From Deltaproteobacteria bacterium UBA3076 (GTDB lineage Bacteria > Desulfobacterota > Dissulfuribacteria > Dissulfuribacterales > UBA3076), in the NCBI GenBank assembly GCA_002367355.1, contig DFBQ01000155.1:1-18382 (forward strand): DNA of 18,382 nucleotides, in the 5' to 3' direction. A model generated the notes under the pieces. That model saw only the letters and a program-made list of their open reading frames with translations, was not told where the DNA came from and did no database searches. The stretch's first letter is position 1. The number at the start of each line of letters is the position of its first letter. This document shows, in pieces, positions 1 to 8,133 of this stretch. Position numbers and translations under genes: made by a program.

Positions 1-23
1 TGGCTAACAGCTAATCGCTTAAT

Positions 24-917
24 TTAAGTTGTATCAACAGAGGAATTGGTTGCCTCAGGTATAGCGAATGTTTTACTGTCTGGAAGACCATGGCCTTGAA
101 CTTGATTCGAATTTGCCAAGGTATACTCCCTCTCTAACATATGAGCTAATTCCTTCAGGCGTTTTTCCAGAATTCGCAGTCCGGATTTTGCCTCTTGGCA
201 GTCCGGATTTATTTTAAGGGCTTCAACAAAGGCCATCCGAGCTTCTGCGTACCAACTGCCTTCCAGGTAATTTTCCCCTGCCATGCAGTAGGCCTCGTCA
301 ATGCCTGAAGGGAACATGGCACCAAGCGTCTGATTCAGTCCACCGCTTTTCTGCCAGAGTTTATTTATGTCTGACTTATGTTCGATCATAAATCGTACGA
401 GCAAAGAGTTGTCTCGTTCAGCAAGGATCAGTGATTTCAGATGTTCAGCAGCACATACGAAAAGGTTTTCGAGCCTGTTTATTCCTCGCTGTATGTCTTC
501 CAGCGTCTCTTCAAAGAAATGTTGGCAGTTTTCCTGCCAATCGTAAGCGGTGGCCGTGGTCGAGGCAACCTGATAGGCAGGGTGATAACGATCTGCCATG
601 TAGGCGTTTTCCTTTAGCTTCATTGCCTCATGGAATATGGCCCCAACCATCCAGTCGAAAAAAAATGGTTCTGGTTGACTGTCCGGGTCGATATCTTTCC
701 AGAGGCGGTGGCAGTTATCCTTTAATACCCATAGTGTCCCCCTGTCTGTTTGTGTCCCTACCCAATTGTCCAGACCTTCATAGGTGATGCCCGTGTTCCT
801 GTATTTTTTTTCGATTTTTAGGAAAAAAGAGTATGAATAAATGAAGTCTCTCAATACGTTTTTTACAAAGAGGTCTTTCCGTTCCTCCAGCCAAGACTGT
901 TTATCTTTGTTTTTCAT
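24..917 (-). CDS. TPR-like protein of unknown function
   Basis: A 297-residue protein that I do not recognise as a named family. The reading frame is open further upstream, but the extra 77 codons lie inside the preceding transporter gene. I therefore place the start at the ATG at 917 (MKNKDKQSW...), two bases after the transporter's stop; that spacing suggests translational coupling. The N-terminal two thirds are soluble, rich in aromatic and charged residues, and probably helical. Residues of about 209-243 look like a tetratricopeptide repeat (GENYLEGSWYAEARMAFVEA followed by LKINPDCQEA), and a charged helix follows. The last 30 residues look disordered. There is no signal peptide or membrane segment, so it should be cytoplasmic. 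As last gene after htpX and the transporter it may belong to their operon, but nothing shows what it does. Confidence 0.75.
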   Translation of the reverse strand: MKNKDKQSWLEERKDLFVKNVLRDFIYSYSFFLKIEKKYRNTGITYEGLDNWVGTQTDRGTLWVLKDNCHRLWKDIDPDSQPEPFFFDWMVGAIFHEAMKLKENAYMADRYHPAYQVASTTATAYDWQENCQHFFEETLEDIQRGINRLENLFVCAAEHLKSLILAERDNSLLVRFMIEHKSDINKLWQKSGGLNQTLGAMFPSGIDEAYCMAGENYLEGSWYAEARMAFVEALKINPDCQEAKSGLRILEKRLKELAHMLEREYTLANSNQVQGHGLPDSKTFAIPEATNSSVDTT

Positions 918-919
918 TG

Positions 920-1831
920 TTAACCTGCCAAAACTATGAGTCCCACACCCAGCACCATTAGACTTGCTCCGGCTAAGCGTTGGGTGATCTCTTTTTCTTT
1001 GAATATAAGTTTTCCGTAAATGACGCTGAAGATCAGGCTGGTCCTTTTTACTGCAATCATATAAGCCGCTGTGACCAGATGAATTGCCCACATGTGACTG
1101 AGTACCATTATTGTCTGGGCAAGACCAATTGCCCACCAGGCGCCCCATGGATTTCGTCCGGTTTTTTTAAAGGACCATAGGGTTGATTGCTTATTCTGTG
1201 AACCAAATCCATTGGTTATCCAACTGAGTGCCCCGAGGCTCAACGGAGTGACTATTCCCAGTAACATAAAATAAAAACAGGCAAAGAATATCGGATCAGA
1301 GTGTTGAATCGCTTTTTTCCCCAGTACGGAAGTAAGGCCATATATTCCGGCGACTGCCAGCATAAGCCTCGATCCTTGCTCTTTGGCAATGGCCTTTATT
1401 GGTTCAAAAAGCCCTTTCCTGCTGCCTTTGATATGGAGGACATAGGCCCCTGTTACAATGCACAGTATGCCCAGGAGTCCCGCAATGGTGACCTTTTCAT
1501 CCAGAACCAGCCAGCCGGTCAGTACAATGAATACAGGAGTGAAGGCGAGGAAGGGTATGCTGAGCGATAGAGGAGATACCCTGAGTGCCTGCATATATAG
1601 TAGCAAGGCAAGGATCTCAAAAGGGACCAGAAAGCCTACTGTCTGCCAAAAAACCAGGTCGGTTTCCGGCCAGGATATCACAAGGAGCAAGGGCAGCAAG
1701 AAGGGCATCGGGGCAGTGGATTTTACTATAGCCATACTGCCTGGAGAAAGATGGCTAAACCGGGCCTTCAGGATAGTATCCCCTGTGGCAGTGGCCAAAG
1801 CAGTCAAGATGGCTGCGGGAAACCAGTTCAC
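920..1831 (-). CDS. EamA/DMT-superfamily transporter
   Basis: A 303-residue, very hydrophobic inner-membrane protein with about ten predicted membrane segments. They are arranged as two tandem EamA halves, the normal size and layout of drug/metabolite transporter superfamily permeases. The first half ends near GAYVLHIKGS; the second begins near LMLAVAGIYGLTSVLGKKAI and ends in the typical glycine-rich last helix (LAGASLMVLGVGLIVLAG). The substrate cannot be read from the sequence. The start is a GTG at 1831 (MNWFPAAILTAL), since a nearby upstream ATG is out of frame; the ribosome binding site is weak. The gene begins 19 nt after the htpX stop and ends two bases before the next gene, so the three look co-transcribed. 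Confidence 0.88.
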   Translation of the reverse strand: MNWFPAAILTALATATGDTILKARFSHLSPGSMAIVKSTAPMPFLLPLLLVISWPETDLVFWQTVGFLVPFEILALLLYMQALRVSPLSLSIPFLAFTPVFIVLTGWLVLDEKVTIAGLLGILCIVTGAYVLHIKGSRKGLFEPIKAIAKEQGSRLMLAVAGIYGLTSVLGKKAIQHSDPIFFACFYFMLLGIVTPLSLGALSWITNGFGSQNKQSTLWSFKKTGRNPWGAWWAIGLAQTIMVLSHMWAIHLVTAAYMIAVKRTSLIFSVIYGKLIFKEKEITQRLAGASLMVLGVGLIVLAG

Positions 1832-1850
1832 CCACTATTTTCCATATTCT

Positions 1851-2717
1851 CTATACCCCTTCCTGACGTCCGGCCATGGAGCGAAGCCTGCGTATACGTT
1901 CCTGGATGGGAGGGTGAGTGCTGAACAGCTTTGCAACTGACGTGGCTGTGAGAGGGTTAACTATGTACATTTGCGCAGTTGCAGGGTTTACCTTCATGGG
2001 CACACGGTGATTCCATTCATCCATTTTTTTAAGGGCGCTGGCCAGGGACATCGGATGGTTACATATTTTGGCCCCTGTGGCATCAGCCTGATACTCCCTG
2101 CTCCTGGATATGGCCATCTGAATAAGGGCGGCAGCTATGGGAGCTATGATCATCATGATCAGTCCTCCTATCAGACCGCCTGCACCTTCATCGTCATCAG
2201 AGCCGCCAAAACCCCCGAACAGCATGGCCCACTGGGCCATAGTGGCAATGTAGCTTATGGCGCCTGCTATAACAGCAGCTACGGAGCTTATCAGTATATC
2301 CCTGTTGCGGATATGTGCGAATTCGTGTGCAAGGACTCCTTCCAACTCCTCGCGGTTGAGGAGCCGCAGGATACCCTCTGTGACCGCAACCGCAGCGTGA
2401 TCCGGGTTCCGCCCGGTGGCAAAGGCATTAGGGGTCTGCTGGGCTATGAGGTAAACCTTCGGCTTAGGTATCCCGGCCTTCTGCGCAAGTCCTGCTACTA
2501 TAGAATGGAGCTGTGGGGTCTCTGCTTCAGAGACTTCCCTGGCCCCGCTCATCTTCAGGGCAAGCTTGTCGCTGTACCAGTAAGCAAAGAAGTTCATTGC
2601 GCCGGCCATCACCAAGGCTACGGTCATGCCTGTGCGGCCACCCAGTGCCCCTCCAACGAAGAGAAAGAGAGCCGTGAGGGCGGCTAAAAACATGAATGTT
2701 TTAAACATATTGTACAT
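1851..2717 (-). CDS. htpX: Protease HtpX, membrane zinc metalloprotease (M48B)
   Basis: A 288-residue integral-membrane metalloprotease of the HtpX family, which degrades misfolded membrane proteins alongside FtsH. Visible hallmarks are two N-terminal membrane segments (about residues 6-24 and 28-48), the HEFAH zinc site (H131, E132, H135) and the third zinc ligand E208 in [11 protein letters not shown]. Further hydrophobic stretches lie near 143-168 and 183-204, and the conserved [14 protein letters not shown] block is near the C terminus. A glycine/aspartate-rich loop ([14 protein letters not shown]) sits between the last two membrane segments, as in many HtpX proteins. The ATG at 2717 has GGAGG 13 nt upstream. 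Length is normal. A palindromic element ends three bases upstream of that ribosome binding site, so the 5' leader is unusual. Confidence 0.95.
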   Translation of the reverse strand: MYNMFKTFMFLAALTALFLFVGGALGGRTGMTVALVMAGAMNFFAYWYSDKLALKMSGAREVSEAETPQLHSIVAGLAQKAGIPKPKVYLIAQQTPNAFATGRNPDHAAVAVTEGILRLLNREELEGVLAHEFAHIRNRDILISSVAAVIAGAISYIATMAQWAMLFGGFGGSDDDEGAGGLIGGLIMMIIAPIAAALIQMAISRSREYQADATGAKICNHPMSLASALKKMDEWNHRVPMKVNPATAQMYIVNPLTATSVAKLFSTHPPIQERIRRLRSMAGRQEGV

Positions 2718-2737
2718 ACTTTCTGATAGTCCTCCAG

Positions 2738-2880
2738 AGCCTCTTGCAAAACCCAGTCTTTGGTCCGATGGCTGCGTTGCTCGTCGTCAAAAATGCTCAC
2801 GTACCTGACTAAGTACGCTCCGCGTTTTTTCCTCCTCGCGCCTTGCCCTCGAACAAAATCCATGAGTTATGCAAGAGGCT
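2738..2880. repeat. 143-bp palindromic repeat element upstream of htpX
   Basis: The ends are perfect 11-bp inverted repeats (AGCCTCTTGCA at 2738-2748, TGCAAGAGGCT at 2870-2880). The arms stay partly complementary inward (AACCCA facing its near-complement, GGTCCGA facing TCGAAC, AAAAA facing TTTTT). The centre is a CGTAC/GTACG hairpin at 2800-2817. The element has no meaningful reading frame and fills most of the htpX-fbp spacer. It resembles a REP- or MITE-type dispersed repeat; copy number cannot be judged from one window. Confidence 0.75.
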
Positions 2881-2990
2881 TTTCGTATAAATTAATTTTA
2901 GATCAATGGCTTCTTAGGGAATATGTTTATCCCCCAATATGATCATTTTCCCATCTCAAGGCAAGGGGGCAGGTATTTTGCGAGCAGCGT

Positions 2991-4004
2991 CTAATCTTTG
3001 CCCTGCATGATGTTGGTAGCCTTTTCCACATCCAGTTTGCTGCCCATGAAGACCGGCACCCTCTCGTGGAGGGCTGAGGGCTTTATATCCAAAATATTCT
3101 GTTCACCATCTGTGGCAGCCCCGCCTGCCTGTTCCAAAACATAGGCCATAGGAGCAACCTCGCACAAAAGGCGCAGCTTGCCCTTTGGCTTTGCAGGATC
3201 TTTCTTGTCAGCCGGGTACATGAATATGCCGCCATATAGGAGGTTTCTGTGGAAGTCAGCTACAAAAGAACCAATATACCTGGCTGCATATGGCTTTCCC
3301 GTCTCATTTTCCGGGCTCTTGAAGTAATCCACCACCTTTTTTGTTCTCGCGTCCCAGTAACAGGTATAGGCCTCGTTGACAGAGTAGATCCTTCCCCTTT
3401 CAGGGATCGTAATATTCCGGTGAGAGAGGAGAAATTCCCCTACTGACGGGTCAAGGGTAAAGCCGTTCACACCCTTGCCTGTGGTATAGACCAGTATTGT
3501 GCTGGGACCGTAAATGAAGTAGCCGGCCGCCACTTGTTTCGACCCGCGGCGGAGGAAGTCGTCAAGGGTGATATAAGGCCTGTCACTCACCTTTCGATGG
3601 ATTGAGAATATCGTGCCGATGTTGACATTTGCGTCGATGTTGGATGATCCATCCAGGGGATCAAAGATCAGGATGTAGTCTTCCTGAGGCATGTCTTCCG
3701 GGACCGGTATGATGTCGGCGTTTTCTTCAGAGGCCATAGCACAGACCACACCGGCCCGCTCCATCCTATAGATGAGCACGTAGTTTGCAAAATCGTCAAG
3801 TTTGCGTACTCGTTCTCCCTGCACATTGATCTCACCCGTAAGCCCCAGGATATCCACAAGCCCTGCCTTATTGACCTCACGAGATATGATTTTTGCCGCG
3901 AAGATAAGCTCTTGCAGAAGCCTTGTCAGCCGCCCTGTGGCTGCGGGAGATTCTTTTTGGTGAATCAACAGATGTTCAGTGACAGTAATGCCTAACCCCT
4001 CCAT
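2991..4004 (-). CDS. fbp: Fructose-1,6-bisphosphatase class I
   Basis: A 337-residue cytoplasmic enzyme that hydrolyses fructose-1,6-bisphosphate to fructose-6-phosphate, the committed step of gluconeogenesis. Class I signatures are clear: the metal-site segment ASEEN (91-95), [11 protein letters not shown] (114-124) with its metal-binding aspartates, the [19 protein letters not shown] substrate-site block, and [16 protein letters not shown] near the C terminus. Length matches the family. The ATG at 4004 has AGGAG seven bases upstream, a good ribosome binding site. The gene stands alone on the minus strand, divergent from thi4 across a 355-bp spacer. This fits an organism that builds sugars from small carbon compounds or CO2, though that is an inference. 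Confidence 0.96.
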   Translation of the reverse strand: MEGLGITVTEHLLIHQKESPAATGRLTRLLQELIFAAKIISREVNKAGLVDILGLTGEINVQGERVRKLDDFANYVLIYRMERAGVVCAMASEENADIIPVPEDMPQEDYILIFDPLDGSSNIDANVNIGTIFSIHRKVSDRPYITLDDFLRRGSKQVAAGYFIYGPSTILVYTTGKGVNGFTLDPSVGEFLLSHRNITIPERGRIYSVNEAYTCYWDARTKKVVDYFKSPENETGKPYAARYIGSFVADFHRNLLYGGIFMYPADKKDPAKPKGKLRLLCEVAPMAYVLEQAGGAATDGEQNILDIKPSALHERVPVFMGSKLDVEKATNIMQGKD

Positions 4005-4359
4005 TTCTTTACTCCTTTCCGGATAAATTTGTCCCAGTTTCTATAGTAGTGCATATAATAAATATTAGTTTATTAACAGAAAATGTTTTTTATATTGAAG
4101 ATTTGTGCTTGACGACCATTGGCAATATGCGTTATTTCAATTGGTCAAATCAAAGCAAAAAGGGTTTCATGAGTAGCTCCGGTGCCTTTTTGAAATTATG
4201 ATATCATATAAATAGTCCCTTTGGCAAAGCTCAATCCAACCCGTCGAATCCGTCCTTACGATCGTAATTGTTTTCCGCAGAGCCATTATGCCAACGTTGC
4301 ATATTTATCGGATCACAGTAATGTGCCTTGGTCAATAAGTTTATGGAGGATTAAAATAT
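4005..4359. other. Divergent fbp-thi4 spacer with short palindromes
   Basis: 355 bp without a convincing gene; it must hold the promoters of both fbp (minus) and thi4 (plus). Two perfect 12-bp palindromes are visible: TATGATATCATA at 4197-4208 and TTACGATCGTAA at 4256-4267. An imperfect inverted repeat, TTGACGACCATTG facing CAATTGGTCAA, spans about 4109-4147, and its left half contains a TTGACG -35-like hexamer with only a poor -10. An AT-rich tract at 4040-4100 could carry the fbp promoter. I looked for a TPP riboswitch ahead of thi4 and saw none of its conserved blocks. A clear GGAGG lies ten bases before the thi4 ATG. Confidence 0.5.
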
Positions 4360-5139
4360 ATGTCTTTGGATGAAATCAAGATTAGCCGAGCTATTTTAAG
4401 CCGTTTTATGACCAAGTTCTCTGACTATCTTGAACTGGATGTTGCAATCGTCGGTGCTGGTCCATCAGGCCTTATGGCAGCCCTGCGTCTTGCGCGGAAG
4501 GGCCACAAGGTAGCTGTTTTTGAGAGGAAACTCAGTATTGGCGGAGGAATGTGGGGCGGCGGCATGATGTTCAACGAGATAGTAGTTCAAGAGCAAGGGG
4601 CTGCTATCCTTAAAGACCTCGGCATCACTGTAGAGGATGCAGGAGACGGATATTACACCGCCGACTCTGTAGAATGCACTTCAACATTAACCAGTCTTGC
4701 CTGTAAAGCCGGTGCCATGATTTTCAATCTTATGACCGTAGAGGACGTGATGGTCCGGGAAAACAGGGTCACTGGTCTGGTGATCAATTGGAGTGCCGTG
4801 GATATTGCGGGATTCCATGTGGACCCCTTGGCTGTCAGGGCCGGATATGTTGTAGAGAGCACTGGTCATGACACAGAGGTTCTCAGGGTCATACAGAATA
4901 AAACAGGCGAAAGGCTTCTCACAGATACAGGGAAAATAATGGGAGAGCGGTCTATGTGGGCAGAGGTTGCCGAGAATACTACGTTGGAGAATACCAAGGA
5001 GGCCTTCCCTGGCGTCTTTGTCGCCGGCATGGCAGCTAATGCCACCTTTGGGTCGTTTCGCATGGGGCCCATTTTCGGGGGCATGTTATTGTCCGGTGAA
5101 AGAGTGGCTGAATTGATAGATGAGAGGCTTAGCTCTTAG
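4360..5139 (+). CDS. thi4: Thiazole synthase Thi4, sulfide-dependent histidine type
   Basis: A 259-residue flavoprotein-like enzyme that makes the adenylated thiazole of thiamine from NAD and glycine. It has a Rossmann motif ([20 protein letters not shown], about residues 31-50), the glycine-rich [12 protein letters not shown] block (61-72) characteristic of Thi4/ThiI-like thiazole synthases, and a C-terminal [20 protein letters not shown]. At the position where yeast Thi4 carries its sacrificial sulfur-donor cysteine, this protein has histidine (H153 in GFHVDP). In the archaeal enzymes that form is catalytic and takes sulfur from free sulfide, which suits an anaerobic, sulfide-rich lifestyle. 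The start has GGAGG ten bases upstream. It is the first gene of a run with the pcnB-like gene, 35 nt downstream. Confidence 0.93.
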   Translation: MSLDEIKISRAILSRFMTKFSDYLELDVAIVGAGPSGLMAALRLARKGHKVAVFERKLSIGGGMWGGGMMFNEIVVQEQGAAILKDLGITVEDAGDGYYTADSVECTSTLTSLACKAGAMIFNLMTVEDVMVRENRVTGLVINWSAVDIAGFHVDPLAVRAGYVVESTGHDTEVLRVIQNKTGERLLTDTGKIMGERSMWAEVAENTTLENTKEAFPGVFVAGMAANATFGSFRMGPIFGGMLLSGERVAELIDERLSS

Positions 5140-5174
5140 AAACAATAAATTCCGAAAAAAGTATTACATCATTT

Positions 5175-6581
5175 ATGTCAAAACCCTCATCAAAAGCCAA
5201 TAAATACAGCCGCAGAAAGAGGTTCCACAAAAAAGGACCCTTTGCATCTGCACAGCCGGCCCAACGCTTACCCGCTGAGCAACCCAGTCTATTTGGGGAC
5301 CCGGGAAACCATCCCAGGATAATTCCCCGTCCGGAACACTGTGTCAGCCGGAAAGATATAGATAGGGAGGCATTGAAGGTCCTTTACTGTCTGAAGGACA
5401 AGGGCTACATAGCCTATCTTGTTGGCGGGAGTGTGAGGGACTTGCTCCTTGGCAGGCGACCAAAGGATTTTGATATTGGAACTAACGCCAGGCCGGAAGA
5501 GCTGAAAAAACTCTTCCGTCACAGCCGGATCATAGGCCGGCGTTTCAGGCTGGTTCACGTATATTTCCGAGGTGCGAAAATAATTGAGGTGTCAACCTTC
5601 AGGTGCCGGAGTGATCACGATAACCGGGAAGCTACGCGTGAGGGGATTGGGGATACCCACATCTTTGGTTCTCCCCAGGAGGATGCCTTTCGCAGAGACC
5701 TCACTATCAACGGACTTTTCTATAATATCGCAGACTTTAGTATAATTGATTACGTAGGGGGCATGGCAGACCTTAAACAGGGGATTATCAGGTTCATAGG
5801 TAATGATCCGGAACACAGATGCCTGAAGGACCCTGTGAGGATGATGCGTGGTGTAAGACACGCGGCCAGGACTGGTTTTACAATAGAGACCAATACCTGG
5901 GAGAGCCTGCTCAAGCACAGCGATAAGATTCGTCTATGTGCAATTTCGAGGGTAAGGGATGAGTGGCTCAAGGATTTACGTTCCGGATACAGCAGGCCAT
6001 GGGCCGAGCTTATGCTTGAGAGCGGGCTGTTTGCCTCGGTATTTTCCGGTTATGTTTCAGCCCTTGAGAGTGAGGATAAGAGTCTGGTTCGAAATCTGCT
6101 TTTCGGGTTTCTGGGGCATCTTGATCGTATGGTAAATGATGGTGTTGAAGTCAGTGAGGCCCTTATGCTGGCCCTCTTCGCGTACCCTCGGCTATGTGTG
6201 ACACCAGAGTGGAAAGCTCTCGATGTTGACCGTCTGAAGTGGCCTACTCATGAAGTGAGGTCCCTGTTGGGCGAGATTCTCTATCCGTATGATTTCAGGA
6301 GATCTGTAAGAGACATGACAGCTCAGATCCTGGCCAGCCAGTGGAATATCTCCATATGTCTTGCAATGGGTAAGTGGCCCAAGCGTGTTTGGAACAAGGC
6401 CACGTTCCGGGAGTCCGTCATGTTTTATGATTTAGTACAAGAGGTCTTGGGGCAACCTGTCATTGGTCCTGATCCACATCTCCGTCCAGGACCAAAGCCT
6501 TTAAAGAAATCCCGCAGAAGGAAGCGGCGTCCCCAACCTACCAGGCGTTTAGTATCAGAATCTGAGGAGATCCACGTATGA
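5175..6581 (+). CDS. pcnB: PcnB-like poly(A) polymerase / tRNA nucleotidyltransferase family
   Basis: A 468-residue class II nucleotidyltransferase. The head domain is plain: YLVGGSVRDLLLGRRPKDFD (81-100) holds the GGS nucleotide site and the DFD catalytic carboxylates, followed by GRRFRLVHVYF with IIEVSTFR, RRDLTINGLFYN (173-184) and DPVRMMRGVRHAAR (219-232). The GRRFRLVHV form and the basic C-terminal tail (RPGPKPLKKSRRRKRRPQP) favour PcnB, which adds 3' poly(A) tails that mark RNA for decay, over a CCA-adding enzyme. The two cannot be fully separated by eye. Residues 1-60 are a basic, disordered leader. No strong ribosome binding site precedes the ATG at 5175. The stop overlaps the next gene's start by four bases (ATGA). 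Confidence 0.88.
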   Translation: MSKPSSKANKYSRRKRFHKKGPFASAQPAQRLPAEQPSLFGDPGNHPRIIPRPEHCVSRKDIDREALKVLYCLKDKGYIAYLVGGSVRDLLLGRRPKDFDIGTNARPEELKKLFRHSRIIGRRFRLVHVYFRGAKIIEVSTFRCRSDHDNREATREGIGDTHIFGSPQEDAFRRDLTINGLFYNIADFSIIDYVGGMADLKQGIIRFIGNDPEHRCLKDPVRMMRGVRHAARTGFTIETNTWESLLKHSDKIRLCAISRVRDEWLKDLRSGYSRPWAELMLESGLFASVFSGYVSALESEDKSLVRNLLFGFLGHLDRMVNDGVEVSEALMLALFAYPRLCVTPEWKALDVDRLKWPTHEVRSLLGEILYPYDFRRSVRDMTAQILASQWNISICLAMGKWPKRVWNKATFRESVMFYDLVQEVLGQPVIGPDPHLRPGPKPLKKSRRRKRRPQPTRRLVSESEEIHV

Positions 6582-7015
6582 AGCTGCGTCAAAATGCCAA
6601 AGAGCTGGTCTTGATAGAAGTAGATGGGCTTGGACTGATATTGGGAGAGATCAGATACAACCGTCAGACCGAGACTGTAAACTTCGCTCTGGAAAAGGCG
6701 GCTTTTTTTGATCTCTACTTCCCGTGTACCGTGTTATATGATCAGAAGCTTGGTCCTGTTGTCCATCCCCACGTTCTCACAGCCATGACGGTCTCTTCTA
6801 TCCGGGTACAGCGGAGCAGGGTATCCTTTTTTGTCCTGGAGTCAGACATTAATCCTAAGCTGATTCAGCAGTATCATCATCTGATAGAGGCTGTCTTACT
6901 CAAGCAGGGTGTCTCATCACCTCGGAAAACCGGTAAGGATCATGGACCGCACCAACCTAAGCCGTCCGGCGGCTCGAAAATCATTACCCTTAGAGATCGC
7001 AAGGAAAAACAATAG
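6578..7015 (+). CDS. Conserved-looking hypothetical protein, 145 aa
   Basis: I do not recognise this family. The start overlaps the pcnB-like stop by four bases (ATGA), a classic sign of translational coupling, and lgt follows five bases after its stop, so it is almost certainly expressed. The first 100 residues look like a compact beta-rich domain (LVLIEVDGLGLILGEIRYNR, then FFDLYFPCTVLYDQ and SIRVQRSRVSFFVLESDI). A helical stretch follows (PKLIQQYHHLIEAVLLKQ), and the tail is polar and basic and probably disordered. There is no signal peptide and no membrane segment. A role linked to RNA processing is possible from its position after the polymerase, but that is only context. Confidence 0.78.
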   Translation: MKLRQNAKELVLIEVDGLGLILGEIRYNRQTETVNFALEKAAFFDLYFPCTVLYDQKLGPVVHPHVLTAMTVSSIRVQRSRVSFFVLESDINPKLIQQYHHLIEAVLLKQGVSSPRKTGKDHGPHQPKPSGGSKIITLRDRKEKQ

Positions 7016-7020
7016 GGTCG

Positions 7021-7839
7021 ATGCTTGCTTTTCCGGATATTGATCCGGTAATAATCCATATTGGACCAATAGGTATTCACTGGTACGGTCTTATGTACCT
7101 GCTCAGTTTCGGGGCTGCTTACCTGTTGGTGCGAAAGCAGATTCTTGAAGAGTGTCGAAGTGCCCTTTCCGACTCCCAATATCATGGGCCTTCCGCTGCA
7201 TCTCAATTGAGTCAACTGGAAGGGATTTTATTCTCTCTGGTTTTAGGGATTATTTTGGGAGGCAGGTTGGGCTATGTACTATTTTATAACTTTTCCTACT
7301 ATATCGAGCATCCTTTAGAGATATTTGCTGTCTGGCACGGAGGCATGTCCTTTCATGGAGGAATGGCAGGAGTTATTCTTTCCGGATGGATATATTGTAA
7401 TAAGCATGATTTGGACTTCTGGAAGTGGTCTGATCGCTTTGTTGTCACAGCGCCGGTAGGCCTCGGCCTGGGACGTATAGGGAATTTTATTAACGGAGAG
7501 CTGTTCGGCCGCCCTGCAGATGTGCCATGGGCCATGATCTTTCCCCAGGGAGGGCAGGTGCCCCGGCATCCGTCTCAGCTTTACGAGGCCCTGCTTGAGG
7601 GGCTTTTGCTCTTTCTTGTCCTGTGGCATCTCCGTCGCAAGACTTGGCCATACGGGAGGAAGCTGGCCCTTTTCCTGGTCCTCTATGCCATATGTCGTAT
7701 AGTGGTTGAATTCTTTCGAGAACCGGATCCACAACTGGGTTATATCTTTTTGAGCTGGGTAACCATGGGGCAGCTATTGAGCCTGGTGTTTCTTGCGCTT
7801 GGGATAATCCTCTGGTGGGCCAGAGGGAGGAGCGCATAA
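7021..7839 (+). CDS. lgt: Prolipoprotein diacylglyceryl transferase
   Basis: A 272-residue inner-membrane enzyme that transfers diacylglycerol from phosphatidylglycerol to the lipobox cysteine of prolipoproteins, the first step of lipoprotein maturation. Visible signatures are the N-terminal IHWYGLMYLLSF, LGGRLGYVLFYN (79-90), the essential-histidine block HGGMSFHGG (106-114, H112) and the Lgt signature GLGRIGNFINGELFGR (149-164). PRHPSQLYEA (181-190) and several membrane segments up to the C terminus complete the picture. The loop between the first two membrane segments (about 40-66) is polar and a little long. The start is five bases after the upstream stop and lacks a strong ribosome binding site, so it is probably coupled. 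It is the last gene of the thi4 run and converges on gatA. Confidence 0.95.
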   Translation: MLAFPDIDPVIIHIGPIGIHWYGLMYLLSFGAAYLLVRKQILEECRSALSDSQYHGPSAASQLSQLEGILFSLVLGIILGGRLGYVLFYNFSYYIEHPLEIFAVWHGGMSFHGGMAGVILSGWIYCNKHDLDFWKWSDRFVVTAPVGLGLGRIGNFINGELFGRPADVPWAMIFPQGGQVPRHPSQLYEALLEGLLLFLVLWHLRRKTWPYGRKLALFLVLYAICRIVVEFFREPDPQLGYIFLSWVTMGQLLSLVFLALGIILWWARGRSA

Positions 7840-7871
7840 GCGCTAAGTTATTTTGTAAACGTTCACAGGTT

Positions 7872-8100
7872 GCATTGAAAGATGAACATCGAACATCGAA
7901 CGTCCAACATCGAATGAAAAACGAATATCCAATACCGAACATTCAACGGCTATTTCTGTTTCTTTTCAGCCGTTTTGATACTCGTAACGAAAATCTTAAT
8001 TAATTCTTCTGTTTCCTCTAAAATATCATTTAGTAGTTCAAGTTTTCCCATTCAACATTCGATGTTGGATGTTCGATGTTCGATGTTCAATTTTCAATCC
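7872..8100. repeat. Cassette with 44-bp inverted arms made of heptamers
   Basis: The left arm 7872-7915 and right arm 8057-8100 are inverted copies with four mismatches in 44 bp. Each arm is built of 7-bp units: GAACATC, GAACATC, GAACGTC, CAACATC at 7884-7911, mirrored by GATGTTG and three GATGTTC at 8061-8088. The 141-bp core encodes the tail of a four-helix-bundle-like protein. The cassette fills the spacer between the converging lgt and gatA genes and would fold into a strong stem in either transcript, so it may also serve as their terminator. Confidence 0.85.
7950..8051 (-). pseudogene. C-terminal remnant of a four-helix-bundle (23S IVS-type) protein
   Basis: The core of the heptamer-armed cassette reads on the minus strand as 33 residues ending in a stop, with the segment EETEELIKIFVTSIKTAE. 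This matches what I know of the C-terminal helix of four-helix-bundle proteins related to the 23S rRNA intervening-sequence protein (about 115-130 residues when complete). The upstream helices are missing: the inverted arm begins directly before the first codons, so the gene appears truncated by an internal deletion that kept both arms. It is probably not functional. The family call rests on pattern recognition of a short stretch. Confidence 0.6.
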
Positions 8101-8133
8101 AATGAGGTAGTTCACAAGAGCAATCAACAATCA

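Noticed and set aside
100..120. tRNA T-arm-like GATTCGAATTT
   Set aside because: It lies inside the TPR-like coding sequence and no acceptor, D or anticodon arms can be paired around it.
918..1148. N-terminal extension of the TPR-like protein to 374 residues
   Set aside because: It lies wholly inside the transporter gene on the same strand in another frame and reads as low-quality sequence; the ATG at 917 fits the two-base gene spacing.
1971..2687. A 238-codon open frame on the plus strand
   Set aside because: It is antisense to htpX, whose protein carries all catalytic motifs; the plus-strand translation has no recognisable character.
4005..4359. TPP riboswitch upstream of thi4
   Set aside because: The conserved CUGAGA and downstream ACCUGAUCUGGRUAAUGCCAGCG-type blocks are absent.
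7884..8088. CRISPR array suggested by the repeated GAACATC/GATGTTC units
   Set aside because: The units are 7 bp, contiguous and without spacers, and the two clusters are inverted rather than direct repeats.
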